From the NCBI GenBank assembly GCA_031269875.1, contig JAISYM010000079.1, positions 1 to 34,760 on the forward strand: 34,760 nucleotides of DNA, given 5' to 3'. Source of the stretch: Synergistaceae bacterium (lineage in GTDB: Bacteria; Synergistota; Synergistia; Synergistales; Synergistaceae). Of the stretch, positions 16,084-24,007 are shown piece by piece (within the stretch, counting starts at the first letter, position 1; every line of letters starts with the position of its first letter). The notes below the pieces were generated by a model. It was not told the DNA's origin. It did not search any database and saw nothing but the letters and a program-made list of their open reading frames with translations. A program made the translations under genes and the position numbers.

Positions 16084-17389
16084 GTTTATAGAGCGAAAGC
16101 GAGACGGCTTCGCGCATACCGCGGAGGAGCTTGCGGAGTTTGTGACGCTTGTCCGGGACGGAGCGATACCGGACTACCAGATATCCGCGTGGCTGATGGC
16201 CGTCTTTTTGAAAGGCCTCACCGAGCCGGAACTCGTGGCGTTTACTGACGCGCTCGCCTCATCCGGTGAAATGGTTCGTTTTTTAAAGACTCCTTCCGAC
16301 GGAGGCGGGACGTTTTTGACCGTTGATAAACACAGCACCGGAGGGGTAGGCGACAAAACGACGCTTATATGCGCGCCGATTGCCGCCTCGTGCGGGCTTC
16401 GCGTCGCGAAACTCAGCGGAAGGGGACTCGGCTTCACGGGCGGAACGGTTGACAAACTGGAGTCGATCCCAGGCATGAACATGCGCCTCTCCACCGATCA
16501 ATTTTTAAAACAGGCGGATGAGATAGGGATAGCGCTTTCCGGTCACTCCCTGGCGCTCGCTCCGGCTGAGGGCAAATTTTACGCCCTCCGCGACGTGACC
16601 GGCACAGTGCCGTCCCTTCCACTGATATCGAGCAGTATCGTCTCTAAAAAAATCGCCGGAGGAGCTGACGCGTTCGTTTTCGACGTAAAATGCGGAAGCG
16701 GCGCGTTTATGAGGAGCATAGAGGACGCAAAAAGGCTTGCGGAAGCTCTTGTCAACCTCTCCAGGGCGCTCGGCAAAAAAAGTTCATACCTCGTTACGGA
16801 TATGGAACAGCCGCTCGGTGAGTGGATTGGAAACGCGGTTGAGGTTATCGAGGCGATAGAGGTTCTATCCGGCCGCGGCCCGCAAGATACCAGGGAACTT
16901 AGCCTCGCCCTTGCGTCTCGCATGTTGGTGTTCGGAGGCGCAGCGCGGGACGACGAATCCGCGTTGGACGCGGCTCGGAAAGCGCTTGACGGGGGAGATG
17001 CCCTCCGAAAGTTTGCCTCCATGATTCACGCGCAGGGCGGCGCTTCGGTGTGCGGCGATCCGTCAATCCTGCCGCGGGCGGGGAAAAAAAGGGTAATAGA
17101 GGCGCCGCGCTCCGGGGTTGTAGAGAGGATGGATGCGCGCGCGGCCGGAGTCGCGGTGCGCGCGTTAGGCGGCGGACGCATCCGCAAGGACGACCATGTA
17201 GACGTCTCCGTCGGGCTCAGAATCCTAAAGAAAGTCGGAGACCGCGCGGATAAGGGCGAACCACTCATTGAAATTTACTACAACGACGAGGGCCTTTTTA
17301 ACGGCGCAAAGACATATATAGGACAGATCAGCTCCGTTTCAGACACCGCGAAGCCGGACGCGCGCCCGCTGATTTTGCGCGCGCTGTGA
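16067..17389 (+). CDS. Pyrimidine-nucleoside phosphorylase / thymidine phosphorylase
   Basis: 440 residues, the full length of the family. Phosphorolyses thymidine, uridine or deoxyuridine to free base and (deoxy)ribose-1-phosphate. The family signature SGRGLGFTGGTVDKLESIPG spans 117-136 and the phosphate-binding KHSTGGVGDK spans 88-97; FDVKCGSGAFM (205-215) is the conserved metal-loop segment. The C-terminal alpha/beta domain (about 345-440) includes GGGRIRKDDHVDVSVG. The sequence is closer to the broad pyrimidine (pdp) than to a strict deoA type as far as can be judged by eye. The start ATG 16067 overlaps the preceding gene by 17 bases with no strong ribosome binding site, so coupling is likely. 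Confidence 0.92.
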   Translation: MPGIIEFIERKRDGFAHTAEELAEFVTLVRDGAIPDYQISAWLMAVFLKGLTEPELVAFTDALASSGEMVRFLKTPSDGGGTFLTVDKHSTGGVGDKTTLICAPIAASCGLRVAKLSGRGLGFTGGTVDKLESIPGMNMRLSTDQFLKQADEIGIALSGHSLALAPAEGKFYALRDVTGTVPSLPLISSSIVSKKIAGGADAFVFDVKCGSGAFMRSIEDAKRLAEALVNLSRALGKKSSYLVTDMEQPLGEWIGNAVEVIEAIEVLSGRGPQDTRELSLALASRMLVFGGAARDDESALDAARKALDGGDALRKFASMIHAQGGASVCGDPSILPRAGKKRVIEAPRSGVVERMDARAAGVAVRALGGGRIRKDDHVDVSVGLRILKKVGDRADKGEPLIEIYYNDEGLFNGAKTYIGQISSVSDTAKPDARPLILRAL

Positions 17390-17413
17390 CACGGTTTTTT
17401 TAGCGTAAAAACG

Positions 17414-17917
17414 ATGAAGAGCGCTACGGAGATATCCAATGAGATAGAAAAATACCTGCCGGTCGTGATGCGCGAGGCGAGAAAACTTTCAGGCAACGAC
17501 CTGTTCACGCGGGAGGATTTGACGCAGGAGGGGATAATGGCCGCCCTCCGCGCTATGGACTCCTACGATCCGGCTCGCGGCAGCCTTGAGGGTTACGTTA
17601 GGACGTGCGCGAGGAACAGGATGATATCGTATCTCAGACGCTCTTGGCATGAGTATGCGGTCGACGACGATATCTTAGACGCGCGGGTTTCGGGCTCGAT
17701 CGCGTCAAACGGAGGATTTGGGGAGCCCGAGGAGAGGATCGAGATAAACGAATCCCTTTCGAAACTGATAGAAGAGCTGAGCGCGTTCGAAAAAAACGTG
17801 CTGTACGCCTACCTTAGCGAGGGAAGTCTCTCCGGCGCGGCTCTGCTCCTCGATTGCGAGCGAAAAAAGGCCGACAACGCCCTGCAGCGGATCAGGAACA
17901 AGGCAAGGGCGATGTGA
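17414..17917 (+). CDS. Small sigma-70-family RNA polymerase sigma factor
   Basis: 167 residues. Region 2 spans about 12-80: YLPVVMREARKLSGNDLFTREDL, then QEGIMAALRAMDSYDP (the QEG/L core-binding segment) and GYVRTCARNRMISYLRR (the -10 recognition helix). Region 4 spans about 120-165, with FEKNVLYAYLSEGSLSGAALLL and the HTH ending in ERKKADNALQRIRNKAR. Size and organisation resemble the SigH-like or ECF group rather than a housekeeping factor. No anti-sigma factor gene is beside it; the next gene is an exported binding-protein-like protein. It follows the phosphorylase by 24 bases. I see no good ribosome binding site for ATG 17414, so the start is tentative. Confidence 0.85.
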   Translation: MKSATEISNEIEKYLPVVMREARKLSGNDLFTREDLTQEGIMAALRAMDSYDPARGSLEGYVRTCARNRMISYLRRSWHEYAVDDDILDARVSGSIASNGGFGEPEERIEINESLSKLIEELSAFEKNVLYAYLSEGSLSGAALLLDCERKKADNALQRIRNKARAM

Positions 17918-17963
17918 GGCCCCCTTGAATCGTCTTTTTATCCGAGAGGGGTTGTGATAGTTA

Positions 17964-18878
17964 ATGAACAGCCAGTTTTGGCGGTCAAACCGCCGGAGGA
18001 TTCTGTCCGCCTCAGCGGCCGCGCTCTTTTGCTGCGCCCTTTTCACAGCTCCTTCCGGGGCCTTTGATCCTATAATCAACCCCAACAAGGTCGTGCGTAT
18101 TTCGGAGTTCGCAAACTCGCAGGCCGCGCAACTTCTGCTCGTGGTGCTGAACAGCTCTTTTTTGGCGCTCACGGAAGTTCCGCCGACGTGGGAAACATTG
18201 CGGTCGGAGACTTTGGAGGAGAGGGATGAAATCCTGCGCGCGAGCGTCATAGGAACATTCGACATGATTTTCACGAGCGATCGCGAAGCGGTTGATGACC
18301 TGTTCGATCAGGGTCTTCTGCAAGGCTTCTTTCCAGTATTTTCCGAGGAGATCGTGCTGGTAGGCCCGGTCTCGTCTGGCGACGCCGCCGGGATCGGCGC
18401 GGCAGGCGTTATGGGACGAATTTTCCGCGAGGGGACTCATTTTTTCTCCCTCATTACGAACGAATGGTCCTTAAAGGCGGAGTACGCCCTCTGGGAAGCC
18501 TCCGGCATAGAGGATCCCGGCCTTAACAAGAATTATGTGCAGTCGAGCAGGGACGATGTAACGGCTATGTTTCAGGCCGGCGACGAGGGGGCTTTCTTGC
18601 TGGTCGGCGAGGGTTCGTACGCCGCGTACCTTAACGCGCAGAGCTCGTCGCCGGTGCTGGAGAAGGTCGCCGGAACCGGCGTCTACAGAAAAAGTTACGT
18701 ATGCCTGGTCAAAAACTCCGGTTATAGAAAAGACCGCGCGCGGATAGCCGCCAAACTGGCGTCGTGGCTTATGAGCGACGAAGCTGGAATAGTCGTCGAT
18801 TCGTTCGATATCGCAGGCGTGACGCCTTTCCGCAGGACGCCCCTGTTTGCGGAAAAGCGGTCCGGCGGCGCGCCTTGA
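17964..18878 (+). CDS. Exported TupA-like substrate-binding protein with altered ligand site
   Basis: 304 residues with a signal peptide (about 1-33, ending SGAFD). The mature part aligns by eye with the tungstate-binding protein TupA: KVVRISEFANSQAAQLLLVVL matches the family's N-terminal strand and helix, GTFDMIFTSDREAVDDLFDQG matches the xxVDVVLTHxxxxE segment, VFSEEIVLVGPV matches MYNDFVVIGP, and KAEYALWEASGIEDPG with EGAFLLVGEGSYAAYL matches the C-lobe. The TTTST oxyanion-binding motif seen in the tupA gene at the right end of this window is replaced by ISEFANS, so tungstate binding is doubtful. No permease or ATPase gene is beside it. GAGAGGGG lies 12 nt before ATG 17964. Confidence 0.75.
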   Translation: MNSQFWRSNRRRILSASAAALFCCALFTAPSGAFDPIINPNKVVRISEFANSQAAQLLLVVLNSSFLALTEVPPTWETLRSETLEERDEILRASVIGTFDMIFTSDREAVDDLFDQGLLQGFFPVFSEEIVLVGPVSSGDAAGIGAAGVMGRIFREGTHFFSLITNEWSLKAEYALWEASGIEDPGLNKNYVQSSRDDVTAMFQAGDEGAFLLVGEGSYAAYLNAQSSSPVLEKVAGTGVYRKSYVCLVKNSGYRKDRARIAAKLASWLMSDEAGIVVDSFDIAGVTPFRRTPLFAEKRSGGAP

Positions 18879-18906
18879 CGCGCATGTAAGGGATAATATT
18901 TTGCGC

Positions 18907-18934
18907 TTGCCATATATCGGATGTACGATAGAAT
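18907..18934 (+). promoter_or_regulatory. Promoter upstream of the 18979 gene
   Basis: TTGCCA (18907-18912), a 16-nt spacer and TAGAAT (18929-18934) lie about 45 bases before the start codon, inside a roughly 100-base gap. Consensus match is fair. Confidence 0.5.
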
Positions 18935-18978
18935 CGTCTGGAGATGTAAAAAATATTTTCACGGAAAGGAAGTTTTTG

Positions 18979-20613
18979 ATGACAGCGACACAGCGCAGTT
19001 TACCCCCTTACGGAGTGACAGGGGCACGCAAAAAGCTCCTTCTTTTAACGATCTTAGCTCTTTCCGTTTTAATGGCAGCCGGCGCGGACGCCGCTTCGCG
19101 GGCGTCGCTCGCGATTTCGCCGCTCGTGGGCGACGACCCAGCCTATTTTTACGCCGACTTCCAGGACGCGGGCGAGATATCGCGGCGTCTTCAGAAATCG
19201 GAGACGCTGCGATTCATCTCCAAGCAGGCCGGCGAGGCGCTGAAAGGGATCCCCGCACGTGAAATTTCTCTCATGTTCTCCGTCTCCGGTGATGAGGCGC
19301 CCTCCTTTCAGATGGCATGGACACTCGAAGACGGCGGGAGCGAAATCCTCGGGAGGATAGCGTCGGCCAATGCCTCCACGGCCGAATTGGACAAGTTCTT
19401 CGGCAAGATTTGGAGCAGTGTCGCGGTAGAGGCCCCCGACCATGACGTCCCATTCTATCGGTTGAATCCATTCGGTTTTTATTTTTCCTCGAACGGAGAA
19501 CTGCTGGTATTCGCCAACAGCATAGAAGGCGTCAAAAAATCACTGCTGGCCACACTGAACGGCTATAAGCGCTTTTCCCCAAAGACGAAGTCTAACGGGC
19601 GCAATCTGATCCTTTGCGGGCTCGGGAAAGAGTATTCAGCCATCTTCGCGAATGAGTTCGCGGCCATTGCCGGGTTTCCGAGCGGCGCGCCTTTTCCGGA
19701 AAATATCTCTGTCGAAATGAACGCCGCCCTGCGGCCCGGAGGGTGGGAGCTCGATATTTTCACGGACGCGATCAAACCGCTTTATGGCGACGCCTTTTTC
19801 GAACACAGCGTCTCAAAGCCCACCGGGTCGTTCCGCAGGGCTGGTGGAGGAAGGCTCGTGGCCGCTGTCGACGGGATTGTGAACGGCGACTTGTTAGACG
19901 GCTACAATTTTATGCGGCTTCTTTCTTATTACGTCGGCGTGAAGGGCGAATGGGACGACCAGGCCCTCCAGAAATTCGCCGAGGGGGACACGGCGGAATA
20001 TATCAGGTCCGCGCTTTCGGCGGCCGGCCGGCTGAACTTCGCCGTTACATCGGCGCCTGACGGCAGACTGACAGCTTATGCCGCTGTTTTGGACAGCGCC
20101 GGGGATTGGAAGAGGGCGGGCGACGCGCTCTCTAAAGCACAGAGCGCCCGCCGTAAGACAAATTCTGATGAGGCCGTGAACGCGAAGGAGATACCTGACG
20201 ATGATTGGAACCACGTCTTCAGTATTGAGACCAAGGAAGCCGAATCGGGCAGTCCGGTGAGTGTCACCGCGGCCTTCGGGGATGACCGCGCGTTTATCGG
20301 TTTTATGCCGCCGAATGACCTGAAAGAACCATTCAGCGTGAAGTCGGAGTTTTACGAGAATCTGACGAAGAATGAGGGTGCGCTTGAAATTGTGTATGCG
20401 GATATGAAATTCCTGAGGCAGATTTTAGCGACGCGGCGGCATAGCGATCCAAGCGCGAGCTATGACTCGACTCTCACGGCCATAGCCACGATCCCCTTTT
20501 TGGATATCAGGGAAGTGGGTGCCCTGACCCTGTCACCGGAACATTTCAGGTTTATCTTCAAGACCGGGTGGCTCGATTTTGAGGATAGGGAATACGTCAA
20601 TACTATTATGTAA
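18979..20613 (+). CDS. Uncharacterised exported protein
   Basis: 544 residues with a signal peptide (basic KK at 18-19, hydrophobic core about 20-36, cleavage near ADAAS). The mature protein has repeating alpha/beta segments such as YFYADFQDAGEISRRLQ, FYRLNPFGFYFSSNGE and LVFANSIEGVKKSLLATLNG. That layout recalls DUF3352-type proteins, where a soluble domain repeats the pattern 'aaYxyvxdxxxlxxxL', but the resemblance is by eye only and weak. No catalytic motif, metal site or Cys pair is seen. The start ATG 18979 follows AAGGAAG at 7 nt; the upstream frame overlaps the previous gene. It has its own promoter. Confidence 0.8.
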   Translation: MTATQRSLPPYGVTGARKKLLLLTILALSVLMAAGADAASRASLAISPLVGDDPAYFYADFQDAGEISRRLQKSETLRFISKQAGEALKGIPAREISLMFSVSGDEAPSFQMAWTLEDGGSEILGRIASANASTAELDKFFGKIWSSVAVEAPDHDVPFYRLNPFGFYFSSNGELLVFANSIEGVKKSLLATLNGYKRFSPKTKSNGRNLILCGLGKEYSAIFANEFAAIAGFPSGAPFPENISVEMNAALRPGGWELDIFTDAIKPLYGDAFFEHSVSKPTGSFRRAGGGRLVAAVDGIVNGDLLDGYNFMRLLSYYVGVKGEWDDQALQKFAEGDTAEYIRSALSAAGRLNFAVTSAPDGRLTAYAAVLDSAGDWKRAGDALSKAQSARRKTNSDEAVNAKEIPDDDWNHVFSIETKEAESGSPVSVTAAFGDDRAFIGFMPPNDLKEPFSVKSEFYENLTKNEGALEIVYADMKFLRQILATRRHSDPSASYDSTLTAIATIPFLDIREVGALTLSPEHFRFIFKTGWLDFEDREYVNTIM

Positions 20614-20685
20614 GAGGTTTTGCCGCGCTTATACTGTGCAAATATGATTTCAAGCTGGTATGACAACTATACGGGAGGTCGTAAT

Positions 20686-21450
20686 ATGAGAAGTAAATTT
20701 AAAATCTTTTTTTGCGTTCTTTTCGCTGTGGTGTTCGCGTTATGCTTCACCGCGGAGAGCATGGCGGCCAATCAATATGAGAAGGCAATGGCAAGGTGGA
20801 GCAGACATGAGGAGTACCGCAACGATCTGGGGGGCGTGTTTTCCGTAAAAGCGACGCTTTATACGGTCGAGTACATTAACAACCTCATGGAGAGCGAAGC
20901 GGAGAAAAACCTCTGGACGGCGAGCGAGCTCGAGGATTACAAGTATAACTTCCTCAACAGCGTCAAAATCGACGAGTACCTGCCCATTTACCTGGAACTC
21001 GAAGAGCTGGGGCCGACAGCGCACATGGCGCCCTTTAACGAGATGATACACCTCTGGGTCGGAAATAAAAAATACGCGCCTGCCGAGTACGATCAACGCT
21101 TCAATTTCCCTCTTCAGGGCAAGAGGGACGGCATAGTCTATTTCCCGAGGTATGACGAGAAAACGGGGGCTTCTATCTTTAACAGGGACACAACGCTGCG
21201 ATTTGTGATGGTATCCGGCGCAAGCCCCGTTCTGGACTCGAAGGAGGTTCGCCTCAACTGGGACGTGAAGCAGGAGAATGTCGGCGTCCCGACCAGCGGT
21301 ACAGCCGCCGACAGGATGGAGATAGACCGCCTTCTCAGGAGAATGGAGAAGCTCTCCGGGGAGAAAGCGGAGTTGGAAACACAACTGGAAAATAAAAAGA
21401 ACGAGATAGACGAAATTAACGCCCGCATAGATGAGCTCCGGCGGAATTAG
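20686..21450 (+). CDS. Uncharacterised exported protein with C-terminal coiled coil
   Basis: 254 residues with a signal peptide (1-28, cleavage near SMAAN). The middle part is mixed and rich in Tyr and Glu (YTVEYINNLMESEAEKNLW; LPIYLELEELGP), with a probable beta-rich segment at about 140-195. The last 45 residues are a strong heptad coiled coil starting at DRMEIDRLLRRMEKL and ending in DELRRN, suggesting oligomerisation or a partner. I do not recognise the family. The start ATG 20686 follows GGGAGG at 7 nt. The gene ends 13 bases before the pfkA start and shares a transcript with it on spacing grounds. Confidence 0.75.
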   Translation: MRSKFKIFFCVLFAVVFALCFTAESMAANQYEKAMARWSRHEEYRNDLGGVFSVKATLYTVEYINNLMESEAEKNLWTASELEDYKYNFLNSVKIDEYLPIYLELEELGPTAHMAPFNEMIHLWVGNKKYAPAEYDQRFNFPLQGKRDGIVYFPRYDEKTGASIFNRDTTLRFVMVSGASPVLDSKEVRLNWDVKQENVGVPTSGTAADRMEIDRLLRRMEKLSGEKAELETQLENKKNEIDEINARIDELRRN

Positions 21451-21463
21451 GAGGTTTTGCCCT

Positions 21464-22423
21464 ATGAAACGTGTAGGCATTCTTACAAGCGGAGGAGACG
21501 CTCCTGGGATGAACGCCGCGATCAGGGCCGTCACGAGGACCGCGATCTACAACGGTATGGAAGTCATCGGTTTTCGCAGGGGATACGAGGGTCTTCTGGA
21601 GGGGGACGTAATACCGCTCTCGGTGAGTTCCGTCGGCGGCATAGTTCACCGCGGCGGTACGATGCTCCGCACCGCCAGATGCGAACGATTCACTAAGCCG
21701 GAGGGCGTGCGCGAGGGTTTGCAGCGTCTCAAGGAATACGACATGGACGCGCTCGTGGTAATAGGCGGGGACGGCTCTTTCCGCGGAGCTTATGAGCTCC
21801 ATAAGCTTGGCTTTCCCGTAGTCGGGATTCCCGGCACGATAGATAACGATATCGCGGGCACCGATTGCACGATCGGATTCGACACCGCCTGCAACACCGC
21901 CCTTCAGTGCATAGAGAAGCTTCGCGATACGGCGTCGAGTCACGAACGCCTTTTCTTGGTCGAGGTGATGGGGCGCAACGCGGGCTTCCTCGCTCTCGAA
22001 GCGGCCGTTGCGGCAGGCGCGGAATTCGCTCTCGTTCCAGAAGTGCCGTTCGACATGGACGTACTGTGCAAGAAGCTTCATTACGCCAAGGAACGCGGTA
22101 AGAGCCACTCGCTCATAATAGTGGCCGAGGGCGTCATGCAGGCCTCGGAGTTACAGGCGCTCTTGAAGGATACGGGCGGATACGACGCTCGCATCACAGT
22201 ACTCGGGCACATACAAAGAGGCGGCAGCCCGTCGTCATTCGACGCTGTTTTGGCGTCCCGCCTTGGCGGCGGAGCGATAGACGCGCTGGTTCGCGGTGAG
22301 TTTGGCGTGATGGTAGGGCGGATCAATGGGGAAATAGTCACGAACCCCATCCAGATATCCTGGGAGCAGAAGAAAAGCCTCGACGCTGGTATGATGGCTC
22401 TGGTTGAAATACTCGGTATATGA
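21464..22423 (+). CDS. pfkA: ATP-dependent 6-phosphofructokinase
   Basis: Phosphorylates fructose 6-phosphate to fructose 1,6-bisphosphate in glycolysis. 319 residues, bacterial PfkA length. Nucleotide loop TSGGDAPGMNAAIRA (8-22); GGDGS (101-105), where Gly104 rather than Asp indicates ATP rather than pyrophosphate as donor; catalytic segment PGTIDNDI (123-130, D127 as base); MGRNAG (169-174); and GHIQRGGSPSSFD in the C-terminal part, the fructose-phosphate and effector region. The start ATG 21464 follows TAGGAGG at about 9 nt; a longer frame at 21431 overlaps the upstream gene. The stop overlaps the next start as ATGA. Confidence 0.96.
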   Translation: MKRVGILTSGGDAPGMNAAIRAVTRTAIYNGMEVIGFRRGYEGLLEGDVIPLSVSSVGGIVHRGGTMLRTARCERFTKPEGVREGLQRLKEYDMDALVVIGGDGSFRGAYELHKLGFPVVGIPGTIDNDIAGTDCTIGFDTACNTALQCIEKLRDTASSHERLFLVEVMGRNAGFLALEAAVAAGAEFALVPEVPFDMDVLCKKLHYAKERGKSHSLIIVAEGVMQASELQALLKDTGGYDARITVLGHIQRGGSPSSFDAVLASRLGGGAIDALVRGEFGVMVGRINGEIVTNPIQISWEQKKSLDAGMMALVEILGI

Positions 22424-23256
22424 CACCGCTTCGAGCGGACGTTGCGCATAAGCTGACCGGCGTAACCTCGTCCGGCCAAAGCCTCCGGGGTCCTTCCAGG
22501 CTTTGCGCCGACGAGATGTGGGGACTTGCGGTTGATTTGCTTCGCGACGCCGGGCATATCGCTGTCATTTCCGGTTTTTTCGTGCCGCAAGCGTCATCTC
22601 CCGAGACAGACGGTCCAGGCGGGAGCCTCGTTTTGGCGCGAGCATTGCTCCGCGCCGGGAAAAACATTCGCGTCTGGACTGATTCTCTTTGCCTGGGTGC
22701 TTTCAGAGCGTGCGCCGACGTTCTCGGATTCCCTCAAAACCTTGTAGAGGACGCGACAGCCCGGAATTTCGACCCAAGCGGGACGGATCTTTTCGTCTAC
22801 GTCGAGCGGCTTGGCCGCGCACTCGATGGAAAGTATTACAACATGCGGGGCGAGGATATAAGTTCCTGGACGGCGCCGTTCGACACCTTTGCCGTAAACG
22901 GCGCGCGCTCCATCGGAATCGGAGACGGCGGCAACGAGGTCGGGATGGGGAATTTTACCGCGGCGCTTTCCAGATTAATGCCCGATTACGCCAATTGCCT
23001 CTGCGTCGTAAAAACGGACGTCTGTTTGCCGGTTGACGTATCCAACTGGGGGGCTTATGCTTTGGTTTCGGCGCTTTCTTCGACATATGGCGAGTGGCTG
23101 GGGCAGAGCTGTGAGGAGGAGGAGGCCGTATTGCGGGCGCTTGCCCGCGCCGGGGTTGTCGACGGTATCACTAAGAAAAACGAAACTTCTGTGGACGGAA
23201 TGCCGCTCGAAAAACAGCTCGAAATCGTTTCTCTTCTTAAAAGCGCGGCAAATTGA
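22420..23256 (+). CDS. DUF4392 / D-glutamate cyclase-type protein
   Basis: 278 residues. The sequence matches the DUF4392 domain found in the C-terminal part of mitochondrial D-glutamate cyclase: SGFFVP (51-56) and ETDGPGGSLVLARAL (62-76) at the N-terminal side, and the hallmark SIGIGDGGNEVGMGNF (164-179). The family forms 5-oxo-D-proline from D-glutamate in eukaryotes; bacterial activity is less well known. The start overlaps the pfkA stop by four bases (ATGA), so translation is coupled, but no metabolic link to glycolysis is evident. C-terminal Cys-rich segment LCVVKTDVCLP is also typical of the group. Confidence 0.8.
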   Translation: MTPLRADVAHKLTGVTSSGQSLRGPSRLCADEMWGLAVDLLRDAGHIAVISGFFVPQASSPETDGPGGSLVLARALLRAGKNIRVWTDSLCLGAFRACADVLGFPQNLVEDATARNFDPSGTDLFVYVERLGRALDGKYYNMRGEDISSWTAPFDTFAVNGARSIGIGDGGNEVGMGNFTAALSRLMPDYANCLCVVKTDVCLPVDVSNWGAYALVSALSSTYGEWLGQSCEEEEAVLRALARAGVVDGITKKNETSVDGMPLEKQLEIVSLLKSAAN

Positions 23257-23293
23257 CCGTAGGGGCTTTTTAATTTCTTGATGGGGGTTTATA

Positions 23294-23785
23294 ATGACGC
23301 GCGGTGATCGACGGAATCAGGCTGGCGCATGTCTTGTGCTCGGCTTGTTTGTGGTGGGTCTCATGGTTTTTCTTTCTTTGAGCTTCAGGGCTGATAACGT
23401 AATAGCGGCCTCCTTCAAATTAGACGACGTACGGATATGTGAAGAGCTGGACGACGGCCTTAATCCCGTAAACCCGGGAACCGTACTTTCAGGCGATACC
23501 AAACAAGTTTGCCTGTGGTTTAAGTACTCCCGTGCCCGTGAGGGTGATTCTCTCGAGATTATATGGGGTTTCAGCGGCCAGATGGTTCAGAAGGACTCGT
23601 ACCGCCTCCAGGAATCGGAGGGTACCCGGGCGTTCTATCTCTTGAAAGAAGACGGCGGGGCTCTTCCAGGTGGCACATACTCGGTGTCGATAGCCTGTAA
23701 CGGCCGCGAGAGGAGGTTGGAGCGTTTCAGCGTTGAAGTGACCAGCGCAGACGAGGGATTCGATCTCGATGAAGCTCTAGACTGA
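23294..23785 (+). CDS. Uncharacterised membrane-anchored exported protein
   Basis: 163 residues with a hydrophobic N-terminal segment (about 10-33) acting as signal peptide or anchor, then a beta-rich extracytoplasmic domain: SFKLDDVRICEELDDGL, KQVCLWFKYSRAREGDSLEI, SYRLQESEGTRAFYLL and PGGTYSVSIACNGRERRLERFSVEV. The PGGTYSVSI-x-NG pattern resembles Ig-like or PKD-like beta sandwiches. Cys residues at about 49, 73 and 135 might form a disulfide. I do not recognise a family. The start ATG 23294 follows GATGGGGG at 6 nt. It closes the pfkA transcript unit before the rho promoter. Confidence 0.7.
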   Translation: MTRGDRRNQAGACLVLGLFVVGLMVFLSLSFRADNVIAASFKLDDVRICEELDDGLNPVNPGTVLSGDTKQVCLWFKYSRAREGDSLEIIWGFSGQMVQKDSYRLQESEGTRAFYLLKEDGGALPGGTYSVSIACNGRERRLERFSVEVTSADEGFDLDEALD

Positions 23786-23820
23786 TTCCTGATTATATTT
23801 TACAGACATCTGGAGCGCAG

Positions 23821-23849
23821 TTTACATATCGTAATATTCGCGCTAAAAT
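23821..23849 (+). promoter_or_regulatory. Promoter of rho
   Basis: TTTACA (23821-23826), exactly 17 nt, then TAAAAT (23844-23849) give a good sigma-70 match. It leaves an AT-rich leader of about 150 nt before rho. The leader contains GTGAA-ttcctt-TTCAC near 23933-23948. Confidence 0.6.
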
Positions 23850-24007
23850 CAAAATCGAGAATGAAATACACCTGCATATTATTCGGGGTCAATTATTCAG
23901 TTGATTTTGGAGAATTGTAATTCAGCACAAAGGTGAATTCCTTTTCACATTCGCTTACAGATCGTGAAAACTAAGTTATCAGCAAACTGGGAGGCCTATC
24001 AAAAACA

